Assembly (NCBI GenBank): GCA_942493265.1
Contig: OW818688.1
Span: 4,030,001 to 4,094,000 of the forward strand
Length of the DNA stretch: 64,000 bases
Direction: 5' to 3'
From: UBA12481 sp942493265
GTDB taxonomy: Bacteria; Bacteroidota; Bacteroidia; Bacteroidales; UBA12481
Part shown: positions 15,863 through 25,179 of the stretch, in pieces
How positions within the stretch are numbered: the stretch's first letter is position 1
How the letters are laid out: each line of letters opens with the position of its first letter
Position numbers and translations under genes: made by a program
Notes under the pieces: generated by a model
What the model was told of the DNA's origin: nothing
What the model saw: the letters and a program-made list of their open reading frames with translations, nothing else
The model's database searches: none

Positions 15863-18640
15863 TTATTTCCGCCAATTCTCAACCTCTTTGCTGTCGCGCA
15901 GCATATCCCTCACATTATCAATTTCAGGAGATTCACTGACTGCCTTCCAATTGAATTTTTCATCATACGGATCCAGCGCCTTAGCCGGGTCGAATACCCT
16001 GATATCAACTGGGATAGCCTCATAGGGAGTAAAATCGGGTGTACTGGTAAACAGGTCATACAGATCGGTGGCACCCGCATCGTACTGGTTCAGGTAAGGT
16101 ACCCCATGAATATTCCAGAAAGTTTTAAAAATGCTTCCGAAACTGGTATGGGAGTGCGAAACATAGTTCTTTTTGGCGTATGGGGATACAACCATCAATA
16201 CACTCCGGTGGGCATCAACATGGTCCGCCCCACCCTGCGCATCGTCCTCGGTAATCACTATTGCCATTTCCTTCCAGTAAGGCGTATGGCTCAGAAATTC
16301 AACCAACCGACCTATAGCCAGGTCATTATCGCACATATAGCTTTCGCGGAATGGGAACCCTGCTTCCGGTCTCTCGCCTGCGCCATGGTCATTTGGCACG
16401 ATGATGGTCATGACCGAAGGAAATTCAGGGCTGCCATTTTCCGGTTTCGCCCAGCGCTCATTATATGTTTTGATAAACTGGTCGATCCGGAACTGATCCG
16501 GAATAGCCATATTATAGGTTGGATAATCCCGTGAGGTATTGGCAAACAGCGGAGCAGGCATAGGGAAATTTGCGAGATGCCGGATTCCTGTATACTTATA
16601 TTCAGGCTGATAGGCTCCCGGTTCAAACATGATTGAAAATCCGAAATTATAAAACGGTATTTTATTGCGATCGAGATGGTCCCACATGGAGCCGGCTTCG
16701 TTATAATCTTCCGGGTATATAGCCCCGGCAGCTCCGGTAAAGCCCAGATTTCCCGGTGCCTTTGAAGCAGGCACATATTCACGGTTTCCCCCGTAATTCG
16801 CAGGAACGGTAGCTTCAACCCACTCATTCGGGTAAGTATTCACGAGCCAGCGATGCCCGTCGGCAGAAACATCCGAATCCACATAGAAGTTATCCGACAT
16901 GGCAAATCGGTTTGCCAGCGCCAGGTGATTGATCATAATATCGGCCTTGTCAACCGACACGCTTTTATCCCTGTTTGTAAAGCTGACTCCGGCACCGTAA
17001 CGGGCCATTGAGGGCTCTCCGCGGGCAGCCTTTACCTGGCCGAATATCTCATCGAAAGTCCGGTTTTCTTTTGACACAAAAACGATATACTTAATCGGTG
17101 ATTTTGAATATCCGGGATAAAGAGGTACTGGATTATTACGGCGATCAGCAAAGGAGGGGTCGGTGGATTTTTTCATCAGGAAATTCATGGCAACAACCTC
17201 TTCTGTCAGGCTGCGGAGCTTTTTGTCTGATGGTATATCCAGCACCGTTACTGAACCTTTCATCAGACTGCCGATATAGGTACCCTCAGGTCCTTTCAAA
17301 AAATCCGGTCCGCCGTTCGGGCCGCTGCCGTAGCCTTTGGCATTGGAAACGATCAGTTTCAGTCCATCGGGTGATACCCGAATCTTAGCCGGAAACCAGC
17401 CAACCGGAATATGACCGATAACTTTTTTGGAAGCTATATCAATAACGGCAACAGCATTTATTCCGGATTCGGCAACAAACAGCCGTTTGTGATCTGGCGA
17501 AACGGCCAGTCCGAAAGGTATGATCCCCCTGAAACTGCGCATGCGCGGGTCCAATAGTAGCGGTATGGTTTGACAAACGGTATCGGTTTTGGTATCGATA
17601 ATTGAAATATTGTCGTTGGCGCCATTGCTTACAAAAACATAATCATCGGTAGCCACCAATGAATTCGGGCTGGAGCCTCCGACTGCCGGAAAATCCTCAA
17701 GCATCTGGCCCACCAGGTTCCCTGTTTTAGCTTTTGCAATAACTTTTGGGTTATCGCGGTCGCTGACATCGATTGCCCAAACCGAAAAGGATTCCGTGGT
17801 GTTGGGTTTGCCGAGTCCCGGAATATTTACCGAATCATTATGAATACCCTCTTCCGCTTCCTTTGAGAGATAGGGAAATGCCGGAAAAGGCAGCGATGTT
17901 TGATCCAGACTATCTTTATTCAGGCTGGCTATACGGGTATATTCATACATTCCCACGTTGGCAACATAAACTTTCTTCTCATTCGGGGAGAGGCAAACCC
18001 CAAATGGGTATCGCCCGGTATTTACGCGGTGCAGCACCTCCTTCTTGATGGGATCGATGATCAGCAGAATAAAATTTATCTGATCCACAGCATACAAGCG
18101 GTCGCCAGCCTTATTCAGGGTCATGTCGCCAATGTACCCATGCGAAAAATCCCGGTCGGGTGTAACCGTACCGCATGGAATAAAACCTGTTTCCCTGCCG
18201 GTTTTCAGATCAAAAAGGTGGATTTTGTTTTCCTGGCCACCTGATACGTAAACTGTTTGATTATCCGGGGAAATGGCAAGACCCATAAAGACACTGGCGA
18301 GAACGCCCTTATCGGTACTGGCGCCGGGTGGGATTTGCTGAATCTCAGGATATTCAGATTGAATATTGCGTAAGATGGTAATTGACAGCGGACTGGTTCC
18401 GGAATTGGCCGTCACAGCAGTTTTGCCATCGGGACTCAGACAAAGTCCGTAGGGGTGAGGAGCAGTACGAAATGTATTTCCCAGAGGTTTTATCATCCGG
18501 CCATTGGGGATTACGGAAATACCTGTGGTATCCATTTTCGTGTATTGTTCTCCGGCAGGTGACTGCACGATCCAGAGGGTATCGGGTGATTTACAGGAGA
18601 AGAGGAGGAGAAGGAGGAGGAGGTTGATGGTGTGTTTCAT
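15863..18640 (-). CDS. YncE-like beta-propeller fused to alkaline-phosphatase-superfamily phosphoesterase
   Basis: 925 residues. N-terminal lipoprotein signal (MKHTINLLLLLLLFSC). Residues about 40-490 are a YVTN-type seven-bladed propeller, with repeated units such as PHPYGLCLSPDGKTAVTAN and PFGLAVSPDHKRLFVAES. Residues about 510-890 are a phosphoesterase domain of the acid phosphatase/phospholipase C type, with VSKENRTFDEIFGQ and a metal-binding stretch EDDAQGGADHVDAH. This fusion is a known architecture in Bacteroidota and others. It likely cleaves phosphoesters in the periplasm; the substrate is unknown. It stands alone between the tRNA and a repeat. Confidence 0.9.
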   Translation of the reverse strand: MKHTINLLLLLLLFSCKSPDTLWIVQSPAGEQYTKMDTTGISVIPNGRMIKPLGNTFRTAPHPYGLCLSPDGKTAVTANSGTSPLSITILRNIQSEYPEIQQIPPGASTDKGVLASVFMGLAISPDNQTVYVSGGQENKIHLFDLKTGRETGFIPCGTVTPDRDFSHGYIGDMTLNKAGDRLYAVDQINFILLIIDPIKKEVLHRVNTGRYPFGVCLSPNEKKVYVANVGMYEYTRIASLNKDSLDQTSLPFPAFPYLSKEAEEGIHNDSVNIPGLGKPNTTESFSVWAIDVSDRDNPKVIAKAKTGNLVGQMLEDFPAVGGSSPNSLVATDDYVFVSNGANDNISIIDTKTDTVCQTIPLLLDPRMRSFRGIIPFGLAVSPDHKRLFVAESGINAVAVIDIASKKVIGHIPVGWFPAKIRVSPDGLKLIVSNAKGYGSGPNGGPDFLKGPEGTYIGSLMKGSVTVLDIPSDKKLRSLTEEVVAMNFLMKKSTDPSFADRRNNPVPLYPGYSKSPIKYIVFVSKENRTFDEIFGQVKAARGEPSMARYGAGVSFTNRDKSVSVDKADIMINHLALANRFAMSDNFYVDSDVSADGHRWLVNTYPNEWVEATVPANYGGNREYVPASKAPGNLGFTGAAGAIYPEDYNEAGSMWDHLDRNKIPFYNFGFSIMFEPGAYQPEYKYTGIRHLANFPMPAPLFANTSRDYPTYNMAIPDQFRIDQFIKTYNERWAKPENGSPEFPSVMTIIVPNDHGAGERPEAGFPFRESYMCDNDLAIGRLVEFLSHTPYWKEMAIVITEDDAQGGADHVDAHRSVLMVVSPYAKKNYVSHSHTSFGSIFKTFWNIHGVPYLNQYDAGATDLYDLFTSTPDFTPYEAIPVDIRVFDPAKALDPYDEKFNWKAVSESPEIDNVRDMLRDSKEVENWRK

Positions 18641-18682
18641 GGTAGTAATTAGTGATGCGAAAATCAGTGCTTTGATGGAAAG

Positions 18683-18762
18683 TCCCCGCCTTCGCGGGGA
18701 TGACAGAAAAGGGTTTTGTGCATATGAGAAACTAAGTGTTGCCGCCGAAGCGGGGATGGTAC
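18683..18762. repeat. CCCCGCCTTCGCGGGG hairpin repeat (cluster 3)
   Basis: One complete copy (18683-18716, including gatgacagaaaaggg) and a degenerate second copy (gccgaagcggggatgg, about 18743-18758). Same family and orientation as the repeats at 3.3 and 5.4 kb. It separates two divergent genes. Confidence 0.8.
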
Positions 18763-18775
18763 GAAATTAATATTC

Positions 18776-18783
18776 TATCTTTG
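18776..18783 (+). promoter_or_regulatory. Bacteroidota-type -7 box
   Basis: TATCTTTG, a full TAnnTTTG match, 30 bases before the ATG of the PH-like membrane protein. No clear -33 box; the degenerate repeat copy lies there instead. Confidence 0.5.
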
Positions 18784-18813
18784 TTATAAACCTATAACAT
18801 ATAAAAACAAACC

Positions 18814-19329
18814 ATGGCATCCATGCATTTTACAGAGCAGCAATCGGTACCATCAACCTGGCGGATTATGATCTTCGGAGGGACCACCCTGTTTATGGCT
18901 TTTATTGCCATCATGGTATATCAAACGGAATGGAACACTATGCCGGCCAATGAAAAACCGTTCCTGCTCACGCTGCTGCTGGGGCCGATTGGCACCCTGA
19001 TTCTGTTTTTTATCAGGCTGGATGTCAGGATCACTTCGGACACCGTGGAATACCGGGTACATCCTTTTGCGAAAAAATACAAAGTGATCCCATTTAGCAA
19101 GATCACCGGTATTGAACTGATGAAGCCCACCGGTATAAAGTCCTTCAAGGGAATCGGAACTTCCAAAAACCTCAATCGAACCGAATTGAATTTCGGTGGC
19201 AAGTATCTGGTTACTTTAACGATGAACAAAGGAAAGGTATTATCATTTACCACAAACAAACCGCAGGAGCTTAAGGGGTTTTTACAGAATTTGCCGGCAG
19301 GATCGCCAACGGTTAAGGTTGAGATATAA
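18814..19329 (+). CDS. Small membrane protein with PH-like C-terminal domain
   Basis: 171 residues. Two hydrophobic segments (about 18-38 and 50-68: IFGGTTLFMAFIAIMVY and FLLTLLLGPIGTLILFF) followed by a soluble beta-rich part whose VEYRVHPFAKKYKVIPFSKITGIEL pattern resembles bacterial PH-like domains. Function unknown. Single-gene transcript with its own -7 box upstream and a palindromic repeat downstream. Confidence 0.75.
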   Translation: MASMHFTEQQSVPSTWRIMIFGGTTLFMAFIAIMVYQTEWNTMPANEKPFLLTLLLGPIGTLILFFIRLDVRITSDTVEYRVHPFAKKYKVIPFSKITGIELMKPTGIKSFKGIGTSKNLNRTELNFGGKYLVTLTMNKGKVLSFTTNKPQELKGFLQNLPAGSPTVKVEI

Positions 19330-19351
19330 ATAAGACAGGTAAGAGAAATTT

Positions 19352-19411
19352 CACGCTAAGACGCTAAGGCGCAAAGCAGCGTTCTTCTTAGCGTCTTTGC
19401 GTCTTTGCGTG
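19352..19411. repeat. Long imperfect palindrome with 8-base repeated words (palindrome A)
   Basis: 25-base arms (19352-19376 and 19387-19411) pair with four mismatches around a 10-base spacer. Each arm consists of three 8-base words of the form acgcWaag. It lies between convergent genes and could act as a bidirectional terminator, or be the trace of a non-autonomous element. Confidence 0.85.
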
Positions 19412-19437
19412 CGAGAAAAAAAAATTCTCAAAGGGAT

Positions 19438-20799
19438 TTATCTGGTATTAACCCTTATCAGGGAATCAAGCTTACCCGTGTATTGACCGATAAGCGGTTG
19501 AACTTCAGGATCTTTTATCAGGTTACGGACTTCATCAGGGTCACGTTGAAGATCATAAAATTCCTCAAATCCAGGATGTTGCGGATAGCGGATCAATTTA
19601 AACTGATTGGTGCGGACGCACTCCGACTGGGGAATGCTTTTAAAATCCCAAAGATGTTCAAAAAGAATATAATCCCTGTTGACGGTCGTTTTTCCTTTTA
19701 CTACGGGCACCAGGCTTTGGCCCTGGGCTGATTCCGGGATGGTTATTCCTGCAAAATCCAGAATGGTAGGATCGATATCTATATTCAACCCTGCGGTCAC
19801 CGGAACTTTACCCCGATTTTTTGCAGGCACCCTGGGATCATAAATAATCAGCGGAACTTTAAGTGATTGTTCGTACATCAGCCATTTATCAGCCAACTGC
19901 CTGTCGCTGAGGAAATACCCATTATCGCCCATCAGGATGATGATCGTATTATCCTCTAAACCTCGCTCTTTAAGTTTCGCCCGGATCCGGCCAACCACGG
20001 CATCCACCCCACTGATCATCCGGTAATAGCCCTTAACCATTTCCTGGAATTTCTCCGGGGTATCAAACCGCCAGTACCATCGTTCACGGCTGAAAGAGTT
20101 ACGGATAAAATCAGGATGACTATTAAACACTTCCGGAGTGGAGGTTACAGGAAGCGGAATTACAACATCCCGGTATAAGGTATCGCACCATTCCGGCCAG
20201 AAATACTGTTCCTTACTCTCATCAACTGCATGGGGTGCCCAAAAGCTCAGGGAAAGACAGAATGGTTCACCTGTTTTACAGGAATCCAGAAAGGCTGTTG
20301 CATATTCGCCATGCAGATCGGTGAGGTGGATTTTCCTGCCGTTGACTTCCTTCCAGTAAGGATAAGCGGTCATTTTCCGGTAATCGAACAACGAATCGAC
20401 CCAACCCTTTTCAATATTAACCCCGAACTTCCCGATGAAGCCGGTATGATATCCGGATTTCCGGAGGAGGTAAGGATAAGTCTCCTTCAGCAGGTCAGGC
20501 TGCACCGGAGGTTTCGTAAAGGTATAATTATGAGTACGTTCATAAAGTCCGGTTAAAATACTTGCCCTGCTGGCTGCACAAATCGGGGTGGTTACATAAG
20601 CATTTTGAAAACGAATGCCATCGGAAGCCAGTCGGTCCATATTGGGAGTGAAAACAATCTCATTTCCGGCACAATGCATGGCATCCCAGCGGTGATCATC
20701 GGTAAGGATAAAAATGATATTCGGCCGGGGTTCCTTTTCCTTTTCACAACCGGCAGCCAGGCCTATCAGTCCGGCGATGAGCAAATTCCCTTTATTCAC
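19438..20799 (-). CDS. Sulfatase, cysteine-type, family S1, lipoprotein
   Basis: 453 residues from a GTG start at 20799, inside the last codons of the LamG gene (8-base overlap), so translation is coupled. Lipobox LAAGC (Cys18). The maturation motif is C-A-A-S-R (residues 74-78), so Cys74 becomes formylglycine. Metal and substrate motifs include FILTDDHRWD, GKFGVNIEKGW and LMGDNGYFLSD. It hydrolyses a sulfate ester, probably on the same glycan the LamG partner contacts. It differs from the serine-type sulfatase at 6.1-7.6 kb, so the two need not share substrates. Confidence 0.92.
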   Translation of the reverse strand: MNKGNLLIAGLIGLAAGCEKEKEPRPNIIFILTDDHRWDAMHCAGNEIVFTPNMDRLASDGIRFQNAYVTTPICAASRASILTGLYERTHNYTFTKPPVQPDLLKETYPYLLRKSGYHTGFIGKFGVNIEKGWVDSLFDYRKMTAYPYWKEVNGRKIHLTDLHGEYATAFLDSCKTGEPFCLSLSFWAPHAVDESKEQYFWPEWCDTLYRDVVIPLPVTSTPEVFNSHPDFIRNSFSRERWYWRFDTPEKFQEMVKGYYRMISGVDAVVGRIRAKLKERGLEDNTIIILMGDNGYFLSDRQLADKWLMYEQSLKVPLIIYDPRVPAKNRGKVPVTAGLNIDIDPTILDFAGITIPESAQGQSLVPVVKGKTTVNRDYILFEHLWDFKSIPQSECVRTNQFKLIRYPQHPGFEEFYDLQRDPDEVRNLIKDPEVQPLIGQYTGKLDSLIRVNTR

Positions 20800-22864
20800 C
20801 TGTTACCTCCACATTAACCGGTTCAGTTGATTTCATATCCAGCCAGATCAGGCGATGAGTTCCCTCAAGCCTTTCAATGAGTCCTGTTCTGAAATCTTTA
20901 CCGGCTTTAAGCTGTTTTCCATTCACCGTTACTGTAACCGGACGGCTGCCGAAGTTCTCAATCAGGATGGATGGATTGAACAAGGGAGAATCGGTGGATG
21001 CCACTAATTTAAAGGACACCTGGTTTTGTTTCTCCGGTCCGGTATGGGATATCTTATAGGTTTTTTCGCTCAGGTCATAGCCCGGATTAGTATATCCGGG
21101 CGAATTCACAAGCTTCAATTCAGGAGCCTGAGCCCAGCTTCTCCCCAGGATTATAAGTTCATCAACCGATACGTTTTTCATTCCGTACAGCGAGTTCAGC
21201 CAGCTCCTGCCGTTGGGTCCGCTATGGATCACGGGATCGGAAATCGGAAACCCGAGAAAATGGGTTGGCCGGTCGCTCAGACGGGTACTGCGCCCATCGC
21301 AATATGCCTGACCAACAGGCCAGTGATTGCAGGTACCCGGGAATTTCAGTCCGGCGATACTACGATCTGAAATATAATCCATGGTATTACCGGGTTCGAA
21401 AATAATGAATGGATCGTAGGGAGATTTAAAATTATGCTGCTGGATATTTGGTTTCTCTGGCACTTTTTTGGTGATCCCGGCGGATGGATTCTCCACATAA
21501 TCATACTGTTGCTTTTCGCCCTTAAGATTGGCTATACGCAGATAATCAAGCTCGATCACATCACCCTGTGTTTGCCCTTCCTCCGTAAACGGAAGAGTTT
21601 CCTGGAATTGCACAGGGGCGCAGATATATTCAGTTTTCCAGGTAACCTTGCGGATTGCAGTTGCATCCGGGTATATATAATAGTATTCGTCGATCCACAG
21701 ATCCCATCCGGTTTTCGCGTTGGCCTGCCGCAGCTTGTCATAGGCGCTCACCGGGGCATAACGCCAGTGAACCACAATCCGGGCATCGGTATTTTCGATG
21801 ATCCTGACATGGGAATATTTGCAATGGCGGTCCTGCATGTGCTCGAGACACCCCTCTGGCCCGTTCCAGGTTTCCACACTCTGATCGGCCATCCAGAGGT
21901 TATTATCCGTAACCCAGGCAGGTGAATAGCGGGTTCCGCGCCAGAAAATATATTTTACCGGAGAACCGGCAAAAGTCACCACAATATCCGGGTCGTCACC
22001 TACCGGCCACTGTTCGTCCCACTCCTCATAATACTTCAGATTCGAATAGTAGGCTTTAAATTTTCCGGTTGAAGCCACTCTGGGCAGCTGTCGAACCGGA
22101 AGCTCCGGTTTAACGGACGGAAGGTTCCTTTTATAATTTGCAAGTAGCTGGTCATCAGCCACAACCTCTTTGAACACTTTTATTTCATCAATAATCCCGT
22201 CGATGGAAAACCAGTAAGGGGTATCCCCACCCTCGGTGCCTATGCGGTTGGCGGGAAAAACATCTGTATAATTCATGCCTATTCGCGTTTCGGCATTCGC
22301 AGAAAAAGAGGGATTTCTCTGCGTATCATATCTTCCGGTCTCTATTCCATTAATAAACAGCCTAATACCGTGTCCTGACTCCACTGTGGCTGCGATATGC
22401 GTCCAGACACCGATCGGAATCTGGCTTTCCGAGATACAGGTTATTGTATTTCCGGCGATCACCTGCTTCATCCCCAATTCACCCCCCGGACCGATTTCAA
22501 AAGAAAAGCCGCCCTGCTCCTCGCGGAACTGGGTTAAAACCGGGCACCAGTTCCAGGGATAAGCACCCAGGGCTACCCAGGCTTCAACCGTGACAGCTGC
22601 CTGTCCCTGAAGTGTTTTCTCCGCCGGATGCGTAATCACACAGGTGAAACCATCCAGGCGGATTGCTTTACCGGATACGCCGGTAACCTCCGTAAATTTA
22701 CCTTCTATGGTATCGTTGACTCCAGAAACGGTTTCAGTGGTTTTATGATTCAGGTTGGAATCAAAACTCCATTGGTAAGCAGGTTTACCCACCTGACCGA
22801 AAACGGCGGCAGAAAATCCCGTAAAAACCAGGAGGCTGGATAATGTACTTTTTAAAATCTTCAT
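20792..22864 (-). CDS. LamG-domain exported protein of unknown enzymatic function (paralogue 1)
   Basis: 690 residues from the ATG at 22864 (an in-frame TTG lies three codons upstream). Signal peptide ends at VFGQ. Residues about 20-235 are a LamG/concanavalin-like domain (VTVEAWVALGAYPWNWCPVL, LFINGIETG, DGIIDEIKVF). The rest, about 260-690, matches no family I know but is strongly conserved in the paralogue at 42423-44486, including MQDRHC-x2-SHVRIIENT and VVHWRYAPVS. The density of His, Asp, Glu, Arg and Trp suggests a catalytic or sugar-binding core. It is coupled to a sulfatase gene by an 8-base overlap and follows the S9 peptidase gene, which fits a role in sulfated glycan processing. 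Confidence 0.85.
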   Translation of the reverse strand: MKILKSTLSSLLVFTGFSAAVFGQVGKPAYQWSFDSNLNHKTTETVSGVNDTIEGKFTEVTGVSGKAIRLDGFTCVITHPAEKTLQGQAAVTVEAWVALGAYPWNWCPVLTQFREEQGGFSFEIGPGGELGMKQVIAGNTITCISESQIPIGVWTHIAATVESGHGIRLFINGIETGRYDTQRNPSFSANAETRIGMNYTDVFPANRIGTEGGDTPYWFSIDGIIDEIKVFKEVVADDQLLANYKRNLPSVKPELPVRQLPRVASTGKFKAYYSNLKYYEEWDEQWPVGDDPDIVVTFAGSPVKYIFWRGTRYSPAWVTDNNLWMADQSVETWNGPEGCLEHMQDRHCKYSHVRIIENTDARIVVHWRYAPVSAYDKLRQANAKTGWDLWIDEYYYIYPDATAIRKVTWKTEYICAPVQFQETLPFTEEGQTQGDVIELDYLRIANLKGEKQQYDYVENPSAGITKKVPEKPNIQQHNFKSPYDPFIIFEPGNTMDYISDRSIAGLKFPGTCNHWPVGQAYCDGRSTRLSDRPTHFLGFPISDPVIHSGPNGRSWLNSLYGMKNVSVDELIILGRSWAQAPELKLVNSPGYTNPGYDLSEKTYKISHTGPEKQNQVSFKLVASTDSPLFNPSILIENFGSRPVTVTVNGKQLKAGKDFRTGLIERLEGTHRLIWLDMKSTEPVNVEVTGE

Positions 22865-22916
22865 ACAAGACAAATTTATAAATCAATGAAAATCAAGAAA
22901 GCAAATGCGAAGTCGG

Positions 22917-25151
22917 CTATTTGGGACCAGCGGGCAGTTTGTCGAGCCAGAAGGATGTCCAGAGCTTTCGCAGGTGAGAAGAGGTTCCTTCGCGTTCATA
23001 TATTCCGTGTGAACGCATGGGATACTCCATCATGGAAAAGATCTTTTGTTGTTTGATCAGTTCGTTAACCAGGACCTCACAGCTCTGATAATGGCAATTA
23101 TCATCACCTGAACCGTGAATCAGAAGCAGATTGCCCTCCAGGTTTTTGGCCCAGGTTACCGGTGAACCGTCACGGTATCCCTCTTCATTATCATCCGGCA
23201 ATCCCATATATCGTTCCTGATATATGGTATCATAGAATTTCTGATTGCTGATAAAAGCCACGGCTATGCCGGTTTTATAGATTTCAGGATACCGGAACAT
23301 GCAGTTCAGCGTCATGGATCCCCCTCCGCTCCAGCCATATACACCAATCCTGGAGGCGTCGACAAAAGGATACTTACTGATAATTGCCTTTGCAGCCGCT
23401 GCCTGATCATTGGAAGCCAGTATTCCGATCTGTCGGTAAATACTTTTGCGCCATTCGCGGCCCCTGGGGGTTTTTGTTCCACGGTTATCCACGCTCATGA
23501 TGATATATCCTTTTTGAGCGAGGTATTGATTATACAGATCGCCGCCGCCCCAGTTATCCTGAACGGTAGAACCGGCCGGTTCACCATATATATTAAATAT
23601 TACAGGATATTTTTTTGCCGGATCGAAATCATAAGGCTTGATCATAAAGCAGTCAAGCTCAACACCGGGCTCAACCGAAACACGAAAAAACTCTTTTGGC
23701 CGGATCTTAAGTCCGGAAAAACTGGTTTTGACCTGATCATTATTTTCCAGCACCCTGACAAGTTTATGCGCTGGCAGTGAAACAAAGCTAATGGTATTCG
23801 GAGTGGTGACATTTGAAAAGGTTTGAATGGCATATTTCGCATCTGGGGAAATCTGGTAAGCATGCTGTCCCGGCTGGTTCACCGGACTGATACGTTCGGG
23901 TTTACCCTTACCATCGAGTTTGTTGCGATACAGGTATCGCTGGATCGGATTATCCGGTGAGGCGATAAAATACACATAACCACCCTTTTCATCAATACAT
24001 TGTATACTAACAACATCGAACTTTCCAGGGGTTACATCCCTAACCTTGGAGCCATCCCTGGAAATTACATACAGATGCTGCCATCCGTCGCGTTCACTGC
24101 TCCAGGTAAATGCTTTTCCCTCCTGCATCCATTGGGTATCATCCTGAATATCAAGGAAAGCCTTATCGGTTTCAGTAATTATCAGCTTAAGCTCCATAGT
24201 ATGGATATTGCCGAGCATCACCTTATTGGTATTCTGCAGCCTGTTAAGTTGCTGAATCATAACTTCTTCGCTTGAAGCGGCAAAATCCATCCGAGCCAGG
24301 TAATGGTTTCGCGGATCACCCGGGACATTAAAAAACCGGGGAGCGCCACCGAGCACTGACACCACTCCAACCTTTGCAGCCGGATTGGTTGTGCCGACTT
24401 TGGGATAAGGTATCGGGATCAGTTTGGGGTAGATGGAATCCAGGTTATTAACCATATAGAAGGTACCGATTCCTTCTGTATCAAGCTGCCAGAAGGCGAT
24501 ATTCTTACTGTCAGGGCTCCAGCGGAATCCGTCGCGGCAATCCAGTTCCTCCTCATAAACCCAATCGAAGGTACCGTTCACGATATTGCCGCCGCCATCC
24601 GAGGTCAATGGCCGTACGGTTCCTTTTTCCAGGTGCTCAACATAGATATTCAGGTTGCACACATAAGCAACATAAAGTCCATCGGGCGAGAACTTGGCAA
24701 ACATCAGGCTGGCCGGCTTGAGTCCGCTGCCCAATTGCTTGATCTTACGTGTTTTGAGATCCATCACCCAATAATCCCCTTTGGTATTATATCGCCATAC
24801 ACGTTGGGTATTCGTGAAAATCATGAGTTTGGAGGCATCGTTGGACCAGATATAATCTGAGATGGCCAGTGGAGCAGCTTTACCCTCAGGTATTAATTCT
24901 GCGGCTTTCACCAGGATCGTCCGGGCGCCGGAAGCCGACTCATACCGGACAATATCGCGGCCTTTGTTATCCTTTGTATTTTCGAGGGTGGTGTAACCTT
25001 TTCCGCCATCGGTCCAGCGTGCGGGGCCGAATCCTCTGGCAGACAAAGAACCGTTAAACTGGTCGTCGAAGGTAAGTTCCTGAGTGCTTTGCGAAAACGC
25101 AGAAATCGCGAAACCAATCAGAATAAAACAAGTAAGGGATAATCGTTTCAT
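22917..25151 (-). CDS. S9-family dipeptidyl peptidase (DPP IV-like)
   Basis: 744 residues with signal peptide (ends at AFSQ). An N-terminal beta-propeller (about 30-500, DPP IV N-terminal type) is followed by an alpha/beta-hydrolase catalytic domain. The triad can be placed: Ser near 607 in GVYGWSGGGS, Asp near 680 in LIHGSGDDNCH, His near 713 in RSHGIYE. The family cleaves N-terminal dipeptides, usually after Pro or Ala, in the periplasm. It stands in an operon with an ornithine-cyclodeaminase-family gene (28 bases upstream) and LamG and sulfatase genes, an unusual setting for a peptidase. Confidence 0.92.
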   Translation of the reverse strand: MKRLSLTCFILIGFAISAFSQSTQELTFDDQFNGSLSARGFGPARWTDGGKGYTTLENTKDNKGRDIVRYESASGARTILVKAAELIPEGKAAPLAISDYIWSNDASKLMIFTNTQRVWRYNTKGDYWVMDLKTRKIKQLGSGLKPASLMFAKFSPDGLYVAYVCNLNIYVEHLEKGTVRPLTSDGGGNIVNGTFDWVYEEELDCRDGFRWSPDSKNIAFWQLDTEGIGTFYMVNNLDSIYPKLIPIPYPKVGTTNPAAKVGVVSVLGGAPRFFNVPGDPRNHYLARMDFAASSEEVMIQQLNRLQNTNKVMLGNIHTMELKLIITETDKAFLDIQDDTQWMQEGKAFTWSSERDGWQHLYVISRDGSKVRDVTPGKFDVVSIQCIDEKGGYVYFIASPDNPIQRYLYRNKLDGKGKPERISPVNQPGQHAYQISPDAKYAIQTFSNVTTPNTISFVSLPAHKLVRVLENNDQVKTSFSGLKIRPKEFFRVSVEPGVELDCFMIKPYDFDPAKKYPVIFNIYGEPAGSTVQDNWGGGDLYNQYLAQKGYIIMSVDNRGTKTPRGREWRKSIYRQIGILASNDQAAAAKAIISKYPFVDASRIGVYGWSGGGSMTLNCMFRYPEIYKTGIAVAFISNQKFYDTIYQERYMGLPDDNEEGYRDGSPVTWAKNLEGNLLLIHGSGDDNCHYQSCEVLVNELIKQQKIFSMMEYPMRSHGIYEREGTSSHLRKLWTSFWLDKLPAGPK

Positions 25152-25179
25152 ATAAAAAAATTATTGTTTGCTGTTAATA

